IMG/VR virus record: IMGVR_UViG_3300020395_000080
Coordinates: 1-27,600 of that record
Reading direction: 5' to 3' (one strand)
Length of the DNA stretch: 27,600 bases
Source: a virus
Both the position numbers and the translations under genes were made by a program. This document shows positions 21,615 through 27,600 of the stretch, piece after piece. The number at the start of each line of letters is the position of its first letter. Within the stretch, counting starts at the first letter, position 1. The notes under the pieces are model-generated. The model was not told the origin of the DNA, searched no databases, and was given only the letters and a program-made list of their open reading frames with translations.

Positions 21615-22557
21615 GACCTTAGTATTCCCCCAAGCCAAACCATATGGAGCACATTCTGCTAGTAGCAATGAAGCGATCCGTGATGAATCGGCTCATCCTA
21701 CCCAAGTAATTGACTACCTTAAATTAGATATTTATGGTCATCAAAACAATGATCTACAACAGTCCATATATCTCTATTTACCACATCAGCTACAAGAAGA
21801 ATATACAGCTGATTATGAAGGTGTAACATTGGGTGCAGTTGGTGCTGCTGCGGTACAAACAGCAATAGATGGATTAGCAGAAGGTGGTCTACCTGATGAC
21901 TTTGGACAAACTATATCTGATGCAGCAGAGTCTGGTAAACCAATGTTAGGTTTCAGAGCTGGATCTGAAGTTTTGAATAAAGTAATAGGTGCACAATCAC
22001 TGGGTGGAGCACAAATCAGTACCCAAGGGTTATCTGCTCTAGTCCAAAAGAAAATATTCAACCCTTATGAAGAGGTGTTGTATAAAGGTACAACTTTCAG
22101 GAATCATGCATGGAGTTGGACTATGGTACCAAAGAGTGCCAAAGAAGTAAAGACAATATACGATATCATTCATACACTGCGTAAAGCAGTACTACCTGGT
22201 AAGGATGGAACCAACTGGTTGACCATTCCTGAATACTTCAGAGCATCTATTGTAAGATATGTTGATGCTACTGGTACAGAAGAAGAATTAAGTGATCCCA
22301 ATAATAGTGGGGGATTCCTAAACGCATTAATGCAGTTTCCTGCCAAAATGGTGTGTAAAAGAGTAAATGTGCAGTTTCAAGCTGCGGGTGCTGCTTATTA
22401 CACGTCATTGAGATCTATGGAAGATGCAGTCAAATACCTAGATTATGGTCCTACTGCCTATCAATTAAGCTTGGATTTCCAAGAGACATCTTACCTTACA
22501 AAAGAGTCTTTTGACAAACAACAAGAAGAAAACACTGGCTATTACAATAATTTCTAA
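21613..22557 (+). CDS. gp48: Baseplate tail tube cap gp48 (314 aa)
   Basis: The product begins MTLVFPQAKPYGAHSASSNE and has the gp48 tail-cap signature: NPYEEVLYKGTTFRNHAWSW, TMVPKSAKEVKTIYDIIHTL, and near the C-terminus the strand FPAKMVCKRVNVQFQAAG and AYQLSLDFQETSYLTKESFD. In T4 gp48 (364 aa) caps the tube start on the baseplate beside gp54. An in-frame TAA lies two codons upstream and the next Met is over 100 residues on, so this ATG is the start. The first two bases (21613-21614) also belong to the gp4 start codon on the other strand. No Shine-Dalgarno is seen. Stop and gp53 start overlap by one base (TAATG). Confidence 0.88.
   Translation: MTLVFPQAKPYGAHSASSNEAIRDESAHPTQVIDYLKLDIYGHQNNDLQQSIYLYLPHQLQEEYTADYEGVTLGAVGAAAVQTAIDGLAEGGLPDDFGQTISDAAESGKPMLGFRAGSEVLNKVIGAQSLGGAQISTQGLSALVQKKIFNPYEEVLYKGTTFRNHAWSWTMVPKSAKEVKTIYDIIHTLRKAVLPGKDGTNWLTIPEYFRASIVRYVDATGTEEELSDPNNSGGFLNALMQFPAKMVCKRVNVQFQAAGAAYYTSLRSMEDAVKYLDYGPTAYQLSLDFQETSYLTKESFDKQQEENTGYYNNF
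21729..21736 (-). promoter_or_regulatory. Candidate late promoter (CATAAATA) for the gp4 operon, inside gp48
   Basis: CATAAATA on the minus strand, 7/8 of the late consensus, lies 115 nt upstream of the gp4 ATG and wholly inside the gp48 coding region. It could drive the gp4, 159-aa, gp54-like and oxygenase genes. Confidence 0.45.
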
Positions 22558-23417
22558 TGTCTAATTATTTCTCATATCTACCAGAGGTCTATGTAAGGAC
22601 AACCAGTTATAGACAGAATAACGTTGATCCATACAGTCTTGCGAAGAATATCTTCAGAAGAATCAAGATCCGTGAAGACTTATCTGACATTATAATGGGA
22701 TTTTCTCAATATACCATTAAAAACAACCAAAGACCTGATCAGGTTGCATATGATTTTTATGGTGATATGCAATATGACTGGGTGGTACTACTTTGTAATA
22801 ATATCCTCAATGTATACGATGAATGGCCTATGACCGAGGATGAGCTAGAAAGATATATTGATTCAGAATACGAAAGTCCCGATTCTGTCCATCATTGGGT
22901 TACTCAGAAAATTAGAGATACAAAGGGTAGAGTGCTAATTAAACCAGGAATGGAAGTTCCTGAAAATTGGGCATATACACGTCCTGACGGTACTGTGGTA
23001 GGAAAGGCAGATACCGTAAGACCCATTTCTGTCTATGATTACGAATCTGAGAGAAATAACTATAAACGCAATATTTACCTTTTACGCAAACAATACTTAG
23101 GTGGGTTTGTAGAGGAATTTAAGAATTTGGTCGATTATCTTCCAAATAGCGAAACTAACGAAGAGACAAATGCCAAGAAATCGAAGAATACCGTCCAAGA
23201 GCAATTCGTAACTGTTAAAGAGGCATACGTCACAAATATTGGTTTAGACAGTACTATTGATTTTGCTTCAGAGCAAGATTACTCTTCTAGGACGTTTGAC
23301 ACATCTGCTGCAACTATAGGAGAAGGACAAACATTATCAGATTCTTCGGTTACAGTAACAACTTCAACAACTAATGATTCCCCAACCACGACTTCTAACC
23401 AGTATGGAAGTGGGTAA
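22557..23417 (+). CDS. gp53: Baseplate wedge protein gp53 (286 aa)
   Basis: The first 110 residues carry the gp53 signature: MSNYFSYLPEVYVRTTSYRQ, then QVAYDFYGDMQYDWVVLLCN and NILNVYDEWPMTEDELERYI. In T4 gp53 (196 aa) joins the wedges around the hub. Here the protein is 90 residues longer: residues from about 215 are hydrophilic, and the last 45 are serine- and threonine-rich (TVTTSTTNDSPTTTSNQYGS), a likely disordered tail. A DYESERNNYKRNIYLLRKQY helix near 160-180 fits the family's C-terminal helix. It is translated directly after gp48 (TAATG). No terminator follows; the next gene has its own promoter. Confidence 0.9.
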   Translation: MSNYFSYLPEVYVRTTSYRQNNVDPYSLAKNIFRRIKIREDLSDIIMGFSQYTIKNNQRPDQVAYDFYGDMQYDWVVLLCNNILNVYDEWPMTEDELERYIDSEYESPDSVHHWVTQKIRDTKGRVLIKPGMEVPENWAYTRPDGTVVGKADTVRPISVYDYESERNNYKRNIYLLRKQYLGGFVEEFKNLVDYLPNSETNEETNAKKSKNTVQEQFVTVKEAYVTNIGLDSTIDFASEQDYSSRTFDTSAATIGEGQTLSDSSVTVTTSTTNDSPTTTSNQYGSG

Positions 23418-23472
23418 TGTTACGATTCCTTAATAAAGTTTGTGTCAGGAAGGGACACGGTAATATATCAGC

Positions 23473-23501
23473 TTGCATTTTACTCGTATTGCCTATATAA
23501 T
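23473..23501 (+). promoter_or_regulatory. Candidate sigma70-type promoter (TTGCAT, 17 nt, TATAAT)
   Basis: A perfect -10 TATAAT (23496-23501) stands 17 nt after TTGCAT (23473-23478), a weak -35 (3/6). A transcript would start near 23508, so the gene must start at 23521 or later, not at the upstream in-frame ATG at 23473. Confidence 0.5.
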
Positions 23502-23520
23502 AACAGCAGTAACCCCAAAT

Positions 23521-23769
23521 ATGTCCAAGATGCAAGCATACGAATTAAATTTCGATTCCACAGATTTTGAATCGTTTAACGATAGAAAGGGTAGAGTAGC
23601 AACTTTACCATGGAAAACTACTGATGAGTTCTTCGTAATCAAGACTCAACAAGAAATGAAAGAAGGAAAAGGTCGTCCTAGTGCACCTCCAGGATGGAAT
23701 ACTCGTGCAGTTAAGGATAAAAACAATCCACAACGTTGCGGATACCATTGTTTTAGGAGTAGGCATTAA
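23521..23769 (+). CDS. Small hypothetical protein on the plus strand (82 aa)
   Basis: From ATG 23521 the frame reads MSKMQAYELNFDSTDFESFN, then DRKGRVATLPWKTTDEFFVI and a basic C-terminus (AVKDKNNPQRCGYHCFRSRH). A second in-frame ATG at 23530 (MQAYEL) is the other likely start; the ATG at 23473 lies in the promoter and is rejected. C and H at the end (C-x3-C with a closing H) might bind a metal. No family is recognised. The promoter is of sigma70 type and a strong terminator follows, so it is a single-gene unit, probably expressed early and apart from gp48-gp53. Confidence 0.65.
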   Translation: MSKMQAYELNFDSTDFESFNDRKGRVATLPWKTTDEFFVIKTQQEMKEGKGRPSAPPGWNTRAVKDKNNPQRCGYHCFRSRH

Positions 23770-23790
23770 TACCTACTCGACCCTCCAGGC

Positions 23791-23825
23791 AAAAAAATAC
23801 CCCCGATTTTTTCGGGGGTTTTTCT
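23791..23825. terminator. Bidirectional rho-independent terminator
   Basis: CCCCCGA (23800-23806) pairs with TCGGGGG (23812-23818) over a 5-nt T loop, with seven As on the left and a T-rich run on the right. It lies between the plus gene ending at 23769 and the minus gene ending at 23835 and serves both. Confidence 0.88.
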
Positions 23826-23834
23826 TGATCTGAA

Positions 23835-24146
23835 TTAGCAATAATATGTGTGAAGTCTAGTGTGTTCGTGCCAGTAGCCACGACCATGCGGGTTGCCCCC
23901 TCTTACCCATTCCTTCTCAGTTATGAGTTTCTCACAGACTTTTCTCCGTCTTGGACGGTGATGATGGTGGTGACCACCGTGATAGTGGTCATACCTCCAA
24001 TCTTCCCAATGTCCAGATCCATGATCATGTCCATAATGATATGATTCTACAAATGGTTCCCAAAACTCTTTCCAAGTTAGTGCTTCTGCCTTAATCGGTG
24101 TAGCAACACCAATAAGGAGGATGGGAATCATTAATAGTTTTTTCAT
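23835..24146 (-). CDS. Secreted histidine-rich small protein (103 aa)
   Basis: Residues 1-20 form a standard signal peptide (MKKLLMIPILLIGVATPIKA, cleavage likely after A20 or A22). The mature part has 15 histidines in about 80 residues, with five in a row at 59-63 and alternating H/D/G before them, then a basic RPRRRK stretch, two cysteines (C71 and C103) and a HEHTRLH end. Binding of a divalent metal is a fair inference. No family is recognised; host cyanobacteria have short exported proteins of similar make-up, so it may be host-derived. The ATG overlaps the gp32 stop by one base (TAATG), tying it to the gp32 transcript, and the terminator follows. Confidence 0.75.
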   Translation of the reverse strand: MKKLLMIPILLIGVATPIKAEALTWKEFWEPFVESYHYGHDHGSGHWEDWRYDHYHGGHHHHHRPRRRKVCEKLITEKEWVRGGNPHGRGYWHEHTRLHTYYC

Positions 24147-25066
24147 TAGTCTTCGTTAGCTAGAGCAGCGAAATAGGATAAATCTGGTGAATCACCTGAC
24201 TCTTCTATTTCTTCTATTTTAGCACCAAATCCACTGGTTTTGGTGGGTGTAGGGTCCGCTTTAACAACTGGACTATCAAATGCAACTAATTCTTCGTCTT
24301 CCTCATTAGATTGGACGGTTGCTTTAGTGCTTTTATTCAATACTAAATTCAATCTGGCAGATAACTGCTCATAACTCTTGAAGTTCTTAAGGTCAGTAAA
24401 CTCTTTAAGAGAGTATTGTGACTTCCAAATCTTCTCAAGTTTTTCATCATCAAAATCACCTAACGTGCTTGGTACATCAAACTCACTCTTATCATAGTTC
24501 CAGTATCCACCAATGGTCTGGATCTTGATCTTGAAGTTAGCACCTTTCCACAAATCAAAGGGATTGATTGGTGTCTCATCCTCAAATTGAGGTTGCATTG
24601 CTGAAGCAATCTTGTCATGGATTTTCTTACCATACTTGTAAAGGAATGTTTTTCCTTCATTTTCTGGATGTAGTTGATCCTTAACAACATAGATGTTACT
24701 GTAGTAAGATAGCTTACGCTTTTGCTTACGAGCAGTATCTTTATCAGCATCTAGTCCACTATTCCATAGTGTCCTATTCAATTCACCCACAGGATCCTTC
24801 TGGTTAAGTGTAGTGAGAGAGTTCTCAATATACCAACCACCTGGTCCTTGGAATGCATGACTCCAAATTTGTGCCCATGGAAGGTCTTCACCTTCAGGCT
24901 CAGGAAGGAATCTAATAACAGCATAACCATTACCTGACTTATCTACCTCTGGTTTCCAGAGTCTTTCATCAGGACCACCTTGCCCTTGAGGTTTAGATAG
25001 TTTCTCAATCTCTTGAGTTAGTTTGGCGAATGTACCAGACTTTTTCTTTAGGCTAGAAAATGACAT
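24146..25066 (-). CDS. gp32: Single-stranded DNA-binding protein gp32 (306 aa)
   Basis: The N-terminus MSFSSLKKKSGTFAKLTQEI is the basic LAST-type cooperativity region of gp32; the core has NGYAVIRFLPEPEGEDLPWA, KLSYYSNIYVVKDQLHPENE, GKTFLYKYGKKIHDKI and NPFDLWKGANFKIKI, all typical. The C-terminus is acidic (EEDEELVAFD, EIEESGDSPD), as in T4, where it contacts partner proteins. T4 gp32 is 301 aa and holds a zinc ion through three Cys and one His; this protein has no cysteine at all, so the zinc site is absent. It coats ssDNA in replication, repair and recombination. A GGAG site lies 10 nt before the ATG. Confidence 0.93.
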   Translation of the reverse strand: MSFSSLKKKSGTFAKLTQEIEKLSKPQGQGGPDERLWKPEVDKSGNGYAVIRFLPEPEGEDLPWAQIWSHAFQGPGGWYIENSLTTLNQKDPVGELNRTLWNSGLDADKDTARKQKRKLSYYSNIYVVKDQLHPENEGKTFLYKYGKKIHDKIASAMQPQFEDETPINPFDLWKGANFKIKIQTIGGYWNYDKSEFDVPSTLGDFDDEKLEKIWKSQYSLKEFTDLKNFKSYEQLSARLNLVLNKSTKATVQSNEEDEELVAFDSPVVKADPTPTKTSGFGAKIEEIEESGDSPDLSYFAALANED

Positions 25067-25108
25067 TTGTATTTGTCTCCGTAATTGTATTGTGATATTT
25101 GCTACTGG

Positions 25109-25131
25109 ATTATAGTAGCGTACTATTTAGG
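25109..25131 (-). promoter_or_regulatory. Candidate dual promoter region for gp32 (TATAAT and CCTAAATAG)
   Basis: On the minus strand CCTAAATAG (25123-25131), late-type, is followed by a perfect TATAAT (25109-25114), 42 nt before the gp32 ATG. The best -35 (TTGGCC) gives a spacing of only 15 nt. The late-type box also encodes Pro-Lys-stop of the upstream small gene. Confidence 0.4.
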
Positions 25132-25296
25132 CCAATGACCATCCATCTTTGAGCGATGCTCATTGACAGCAGTCTTTATGGCACGTCTGAGGAACTTAGA
25201 CACGTTAATATCGTAGTCCTCCTTGAGTTGTTGGAGATCCTCCAGGATATATAACTCTTCTTTAGGAAAAGTTACAGTAACCTGTCGTTTATCCAT
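25123..25296 (-). CDS. Ribbon-helix-helix-like small DNA-binding protein (57 aa)
   Basis: ATG at 25294-25296 opens MDKRQVTVTFPKEELYILED, then LQQLKEDYDINVSKFLRRAI and KTAVNEHRSKM, with stop TAG at 25123. The first eight residues form a basic strand (KRQVTVTF), followed by a helix and a second helix starting NVSKFLRRAI, the pattern of Arc/MetJ/CopG repressors (strand, helix, helix, with N/S before the second helix). At 57 aa it has the right size for one RHH unit, which would dimerise to bind DNA. It overlaps the DUF1825-like gene by 8 nt and lies just before gp32, so a role in control of these genes is possible. Family placement is by pattern only. Confidence 0.7.
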   Translation of the reverse strand: MDKRQVTVTFPKEELYILEDLQQLKEDYDINVSKFLRRAIKTAVNEHRSKMDGHWPK

Positions 25297-25654
25297 TTTC
25301 AACTCCCTGCTCCTTTAGTTCTTGTCTCCATGTACGTAGCTTCTGCTCCATACTATCAAGGACAACCATAAGATTCATACCAGTACTATACTGCTGATCG
25401 CTCATTATGTCAATCCTTTCTTTAATTGCTTTAGCACTGTCATCATCCTGTAACTCGTTTGCAGCTAATTGTAACCGTGCATAGAATACTTTCTGCTTTG
25501 CTACTAACTCTAATGTCTTCTCAATATGGTCTAGTCTCTCTGATGGAGAAAATTCCTTGAGTCCAGATGACATCTTCAAGAGTTCAGTATAACATGCTTG
25601 AATCTCTTCCAATTCTTCCTGCACTACTTCTGATTTAAAAAAGTCGTCCTTCAT
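25289..25654 (-). CDS. DUF1825-like conserved protein of cyanobacteria and their phages (121 aa)
   Basis: The product starts MKDDFFKSEVVQEELEEIQA and continues CYTELLKMSSGLKEFSPSER, LDHIEKTLELVAKQKVFYAR; it is nearly all helical and ends in MEQKLRTWRQELKEQGVENG. FF-x-SEVVQEE at the N-terminus and the EK…KQKVFYARLQL helix resemble DUF1825, a family of unknown function found in cyanobacteria. It overlaps the gp33 stop by ATGA at its start and the small RHH-like gene at its end. No active-site residues are seen; a role as an assembly or regulatory partner is open. Confidence 0.7.
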   Translation of the reverse strand: MKDDFFKSEVVQEELEEIQACYTELLKMSSGLKEFSPSERLDHIEKTLELVAKQKVFYARLQLAANELQDDDSAKAIKERIDIMSDQQYSTGMNLMVVLDSMEQKLRTWRQELKEQGVENG

Positions 25655-25896
25655 AGGTTTAAAATGCCTCTACTTGTCCGTTTAATATAATTAAGTTGCT
25701 GTGCGTCCCATTTAATCTTATCTTTTAGAGGTTTAGATATCAGTTTACCAACTGTAGTTACCTCTATATCAAACTCTTCGCACACAGAAGCTACTGCTTC
25801 AATATAATTGATTAGTCCGTTGCTTGCTTTATGTCTGTCCTCTACAAGCGAAGTAAACTTCCCCTGTGTCATAAACTTATCCTCTATCTCTTTCAT
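25651..25896 (-). CDS. gp33: Late transcription coactivator gp33-like (81 aa)
   Basis: An 81-aa protein: MKEIEDKFMTQGKFTSLVED, then NGLINYIEAVASVCEEFDIE, VTTVGKLISKPLKDKIKWDA and QQLNYIKR. The YIEAVxxxCEE…ISxxLKDKIxxxAxxLN(Y/F) pattern is that of gp33 in T4-like cyanophages (T4 gp33, 112 aa). In T4 gp33 links RNA polymerase to the gp45 sliding clamp and works with sigma gp55 at TATAAATA late promoters, the boxes found in this window. It has ATGA coupling to the gene downstream and overlaps the oxygenase gene upstream by 4 nt. Short length makes the assignment less than certain; gene order (33, DUF1825-like, RHH, 32) supports it. Confidence 0.72.
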   Translation of the reverse strand: MKEIEDKFMTQGKFTSLVEDRHKASNGLINYIEAVASVCEEFDIEVTTVGKLISKPLKDKIKWDAQQLNYIKRTSRGILNL

Positions 25897-26522
25897 TGTA
25901 TAACTTTAACGTTTAGGTGGGATACTCCACTTGCATTAATTAGTCCTGTGGGGAACCAATTTGCTGCTATGGTTATTCTATCATCTTTAGATGTATTTGG
26001 CAATGCTCTGTGTTGTATAGCAGGTGGAAATACAATAAACTTACCTGCTTCGGTAGGTTCATTGTGGACTAGGTTGTATTTCTCCTCTGTCCATGCACCG
26101 CAAGGCCATATATTAGAGTAGTGAAACCATGGATTAGGATGCACCCAATGTGTTACGTCATTGTAATCACCTGATGCGTAATAGTTACTGGACATAAAAC
26201 AATTTGAATGAGTGTGGTCAAAGAACCACTCCCCAGTCTTATTTAGATTAGCCCATGCAGAATTACACACCATATTTGTAGTGATACCCATATCTTCCTC
26301 GATTTCGGCCATGCAGTCTTGCATCCAGTCGAAAAGATCCTTGAGGTCAGGTATATTATAGAGGTCACTGCCTCCTACACCATCCAAAGGTACCCCATCC
26401 CAAATCCAGTTGGTGTCATTGTGTCTGTAGCTAAGACCCTTAAGGGTCTGTAGCACACCATCTCTCTTCTCCTCAGGGTAGTAGAACTTATAGAATGGTA
26501 CGCTTAGGACATCACTCTTCAT
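25893..26522 (-). CDS. 2OG-Fe(II) oxygenase family protein (209 aa)
   Basis: The oxygenase pattern reads NLNKTGEWFFDHTHSNCFMS at 92-111, with H103/H105 in the first ligand region; GKFIVFPPAIQHRALPNTSK at 160-179, with H171 as distal ligand; and DRITIAANWFP at 181-191, where R182 is placed to bind 2-oxoglutarate. This is the prolyl-hydroxylase-type fold frequent in T4-like cyanophages; substrate unknown. It differs from the gene at 19417 in length and in nearly all residues outside the motifs, so the two are not recent duplicates. It overlaps the 61-aa ORF upstream by 11 nt and gp33 by 4 nt. Confidence 0.8.
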   Translation of the reverse strand: MKSDVLSVPFYKFYYPEEKRDGVLQTLKGLSYRHNDTNWIWDGVPLDGVGGSDLYNIPDLKDLFDWMQDCMAEIEEDMGITTNMVCNSAWANLNKTGEWFFDHTHSNCFMSSNYYASGDYNDVTHWVHPNPWFHYSNIWPCGAWTEEKYNLVHNEPTEAGKFIVFPPAIQHRALPNTSKDDRITIAANWFPTGLINASGVSHLNVKVIQ

Positions 26523-26697
26523 CTACACTCTCTAACTCTTCTATAGAATCAACTGGTACCTCATGTCCACCAATATTATACCAATGCTGTGGGATACCAA
26601 TGCTATCTTCTTTAACACCCAAGTATTCCAAATCACTGAAGGTATTCTCTCGTAGCATTGCTTGAAGTCTATAGTGTATCAGTTCCGATTTCTTCAT
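26512..26697 (-). CDS. Small hypothetical protein (61 aa)
   Basis: Starts MKKSELIHYRLQAMLRENTF with a helical N-terminus, then LEYLGVKEDSIGIPQHWYNI and an acidic end (IEELESVDEE). No family is recognised. It overlaps the nuclease gene by 29 nt upstream and the oxygenase gene by 11 nt downstream, the close packing typical of this operon, which is the main support for it. Confidence 0.6.
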   Translation of the reverse strand: MKKSELIHYRLQAMLRENTFSDLEYLGVKEDSIGIPQHWYNIGGHEVPVDSIEELESVDEE

Positions 26698-27343
26698 GGT
26701 ATAATTTAATCCAATCTATGAGGGTATCTATGTAAGGTATCTTATCATATTTCTGCACTACCTGAGTAGTACCATCTTCAGCAACAGATAAGGTAACAAG
26801 TTTATCTACCTCCACACCTGTCATCTCATAATACATGTAAGCATATGCTGCTTCTTGCACAAAGAATTTATCTAAGTGCTCTTCTTTCTTAAGATTCTTT
26901 GTTGTCTTGAAATCTATAATAGCAAGTTCAGAATCAAAGCTGGCAATGCAATCAACACGGCCAGCAATACCCAAATTGCGAGAGAAAAGAGGGGCTTCAA
27001 TAGCAACAACATCAGAAATCCTATCAAGAGTCTCACGAGCAGCCCTAAAAAGGTACTTGGGAAGACCTTCGCTTTCCTCAATTTTTTCCAATTCATTGTT
27101 AAGATAATGCTCCACTAAGTTATGGTACTGAGTGCCTCTCCATGCTGACGCACGTCTGACCTTCTCTGCTTCAGCGAAACCAACTCGCTTCTGCCACTTC
27201 AGTATACCATCTTTAGTTGCGTTTGACACAACCGTTGTGACACTTGGCAACCAGGCACTATCTATCTTATAGAAACGACCAGAGTCCATGGTACGAGTCT
27301 GCAGTTCTTTTATGGGAACTGCTGGACCTATATGTTTAAACAT
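26669..27343 (-). CDS. PD-(D/E)XK exonuclease, RecB/MGME1-like (224 aa)
   Basis: The core motifs of the PD-(D/E)XK superfamily are visible: H74 in GTQYHNLVEHYL, D131 in GRVDCIASFD, then LAIIDFKTTKN with D144 and K146, and the QEAAYAYMYYE helix at 163-173 (Q-x3-Y, as in RecB and Cas4 nucleases). With SVTTVVSNATKDGILKWQKR at 34-53 this resembles small single-strand exonucleases such as MGME1 and the RecB-like nucleases of cyanophages. A role in DNA processing in replication or recombination, or in degradation of host DNA, is inferred. Its ATG overlaps the phoH stop (TAATG). Confidence 0.85.
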   Translation of the reverse strand: MFKHIGPAVPIKELQTRTMDSGRFYKIDSAWLPSVTTVVSNATKDGILKWQKRVGFAEAEKVRRASAWRGTQYHNLVEHYLNNELEKIEESEGLPKYLFRAARETLDRISDVVAIEAPLFSRNLGIAGRVDCIASFDSELAIIDFKTTKNLKKEEHLDKFFVQEAAYAYMYYEMTGVEVDKLVTLSVAEDGTTQVVQKYDKIPYIDTLIDWIKLYHEEIGTDTL

Positions 27344-27600
27344 TAATCAAAACCCATATTAATTTTAGTTATCAGGTATTCTCGAATGAATCCTGACCTT
27401 ACTATATCACTTATATCAAACTCGGTGCAACTAAATGCATCCATTGACTGAGTAATCTTCATAAAGTCTAAGACTCCTGACCTTTCTTGTTGTTTTACTA
27501 GGTCAGACTGCATGTAGTCTCCTGAGAATATAATTCTACTATCCTGACCAACACGAGTGACAATACTGTCTAACTCATGGAAGTTTAGGTTAGAGAACTC
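27343..27600 (-). CDS. phoH: PhoH-like ATPase, C-terminal 85 residues (5' end beyond the window)
   Basis: The partial product reads NLNFHELDSIVTRVGQDSRI, then IFSGDYMQSDLVKQQERSG and FDISDIVRSGFIREYLITK before stop TAA at 27343-27345. The R(I/V)G…SxI(I/V)xxGD…Q-x-DL stretch is the core of PhoH-type P-loop ATPases, with the Walker A part outside the window. phoH is very common in marine phages; in cyanophages its link to phosphate stress is proposed but not proven, and RNA or DNA binding is equally possible. It heads the minus-strand operon that runs to gp32. Confidence 0.85.
   Translation of the reverse strand, partial: EFSNLNFHELDSIVTRVGQDSRIIFSGDYMQSDLVKQQERSGVLDFMKITQSMDAFSCTEFDISDIVRSGFIREYLITKINMGFD

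Noticed and set aside
21180-21668. Longer gp4 start at 21668
   Set aside because: The extra 18 residues lie inside gp48 and the family start MSYKGKF follows at 21614.
23473-23769. 98-aa version of the 82-aa plus gene
   Set aside because: Its ATG would lie upstream of the expected transcription start at about 23508.

Overview
This window reads as part of the genome of a T4-like cyanomyovirus, a phage of marine Synechococcus or Prochlorococcus. The evidence is a near-complete set of T4-type baseplate and tail genes (homologues of gp4, gp5, gp26, gp48, gp53, gp54), the replication and late-transcription genes gp32, gp33 and PhoH, and the metabolic genes that mark cyanophages: transaldolase (talC), a CP12-like Calvin-cycle inhibitor and a CpeT-like phycobiliprotein lyase. 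The sequence is AT-rich, tightly packed and mostly on the minus strand. No tRNA, CRISPR array or insertion sequence was recognised.

Layout, left to right. Positions 1-5041 (minus) hold three virion structural or fibre-like genes, the first cut by the window edge. Positions 5041-5615 are the only loose stretch; it holds a 49-aa minus gene, a promoter, a 54-aa plus gene and a bidirectional terminator. Positions 5614-7737 (minus) form a chain of seven overlapping small genes around talC, preceded by a sigma70-like promoter. Positions 7768-12116 (minus) carry the gp5-like hub, then CpeT-like, two small genes, a membrane protein and CP12-like. Positions 12137-19400 (minus) are the tail core: gp26-like chaperone/hub gene, a 61-aa ORF, two large paralogous tape-measure-like proteins and a gp27-like hub protein. 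Positions 19417-21614 (minus) hold a 2OG-Fe(II) oxygenase, a gp54/gp19-type tube protein, a conserved protein and gp4. gp48 and gp53 (21613-23417) are on the plus strand, followed by a small plus gene with its own promoter and a terminator. Positions 23835-27600 (minus) carry a secreted His-rich protein, gp32, a ribbon-helix-helix-like protein, a DUF1825-like protein, gp33, a second 2OG oxygenase, a small ORF, a RecB-like nuclease and the end of phoH.

How the genes fit together. The tail genes build tube, hub and baseplate late in infection. They are preceded by T4-late-type boxes (TATAAATA, or the variant CTAAATA), several of which are embedded in the last codons of the gene upstream. talC and CP12 would act together on host carbon metabolism: CP12 inhibits the Calvin cycle and transaldolase supports the pentose phosphate pathway, giving NADPH and pentoses for phage DNA. 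CpeT-like would act on light-harvesting pigment proteins.

The strongest new observation is a slippery heptamer at the end of the gp26-like gene. A -1 shift there opens exactly into the 61-aa ORF just before the tape-measure-like genes, as in the lambda G/GT tail-assembly chaperone. The second is the divergent gp4/gp48 pair, whose start codons overlap in the four bases CATG and whose candidate late promoters lie inside each other's coding regions.
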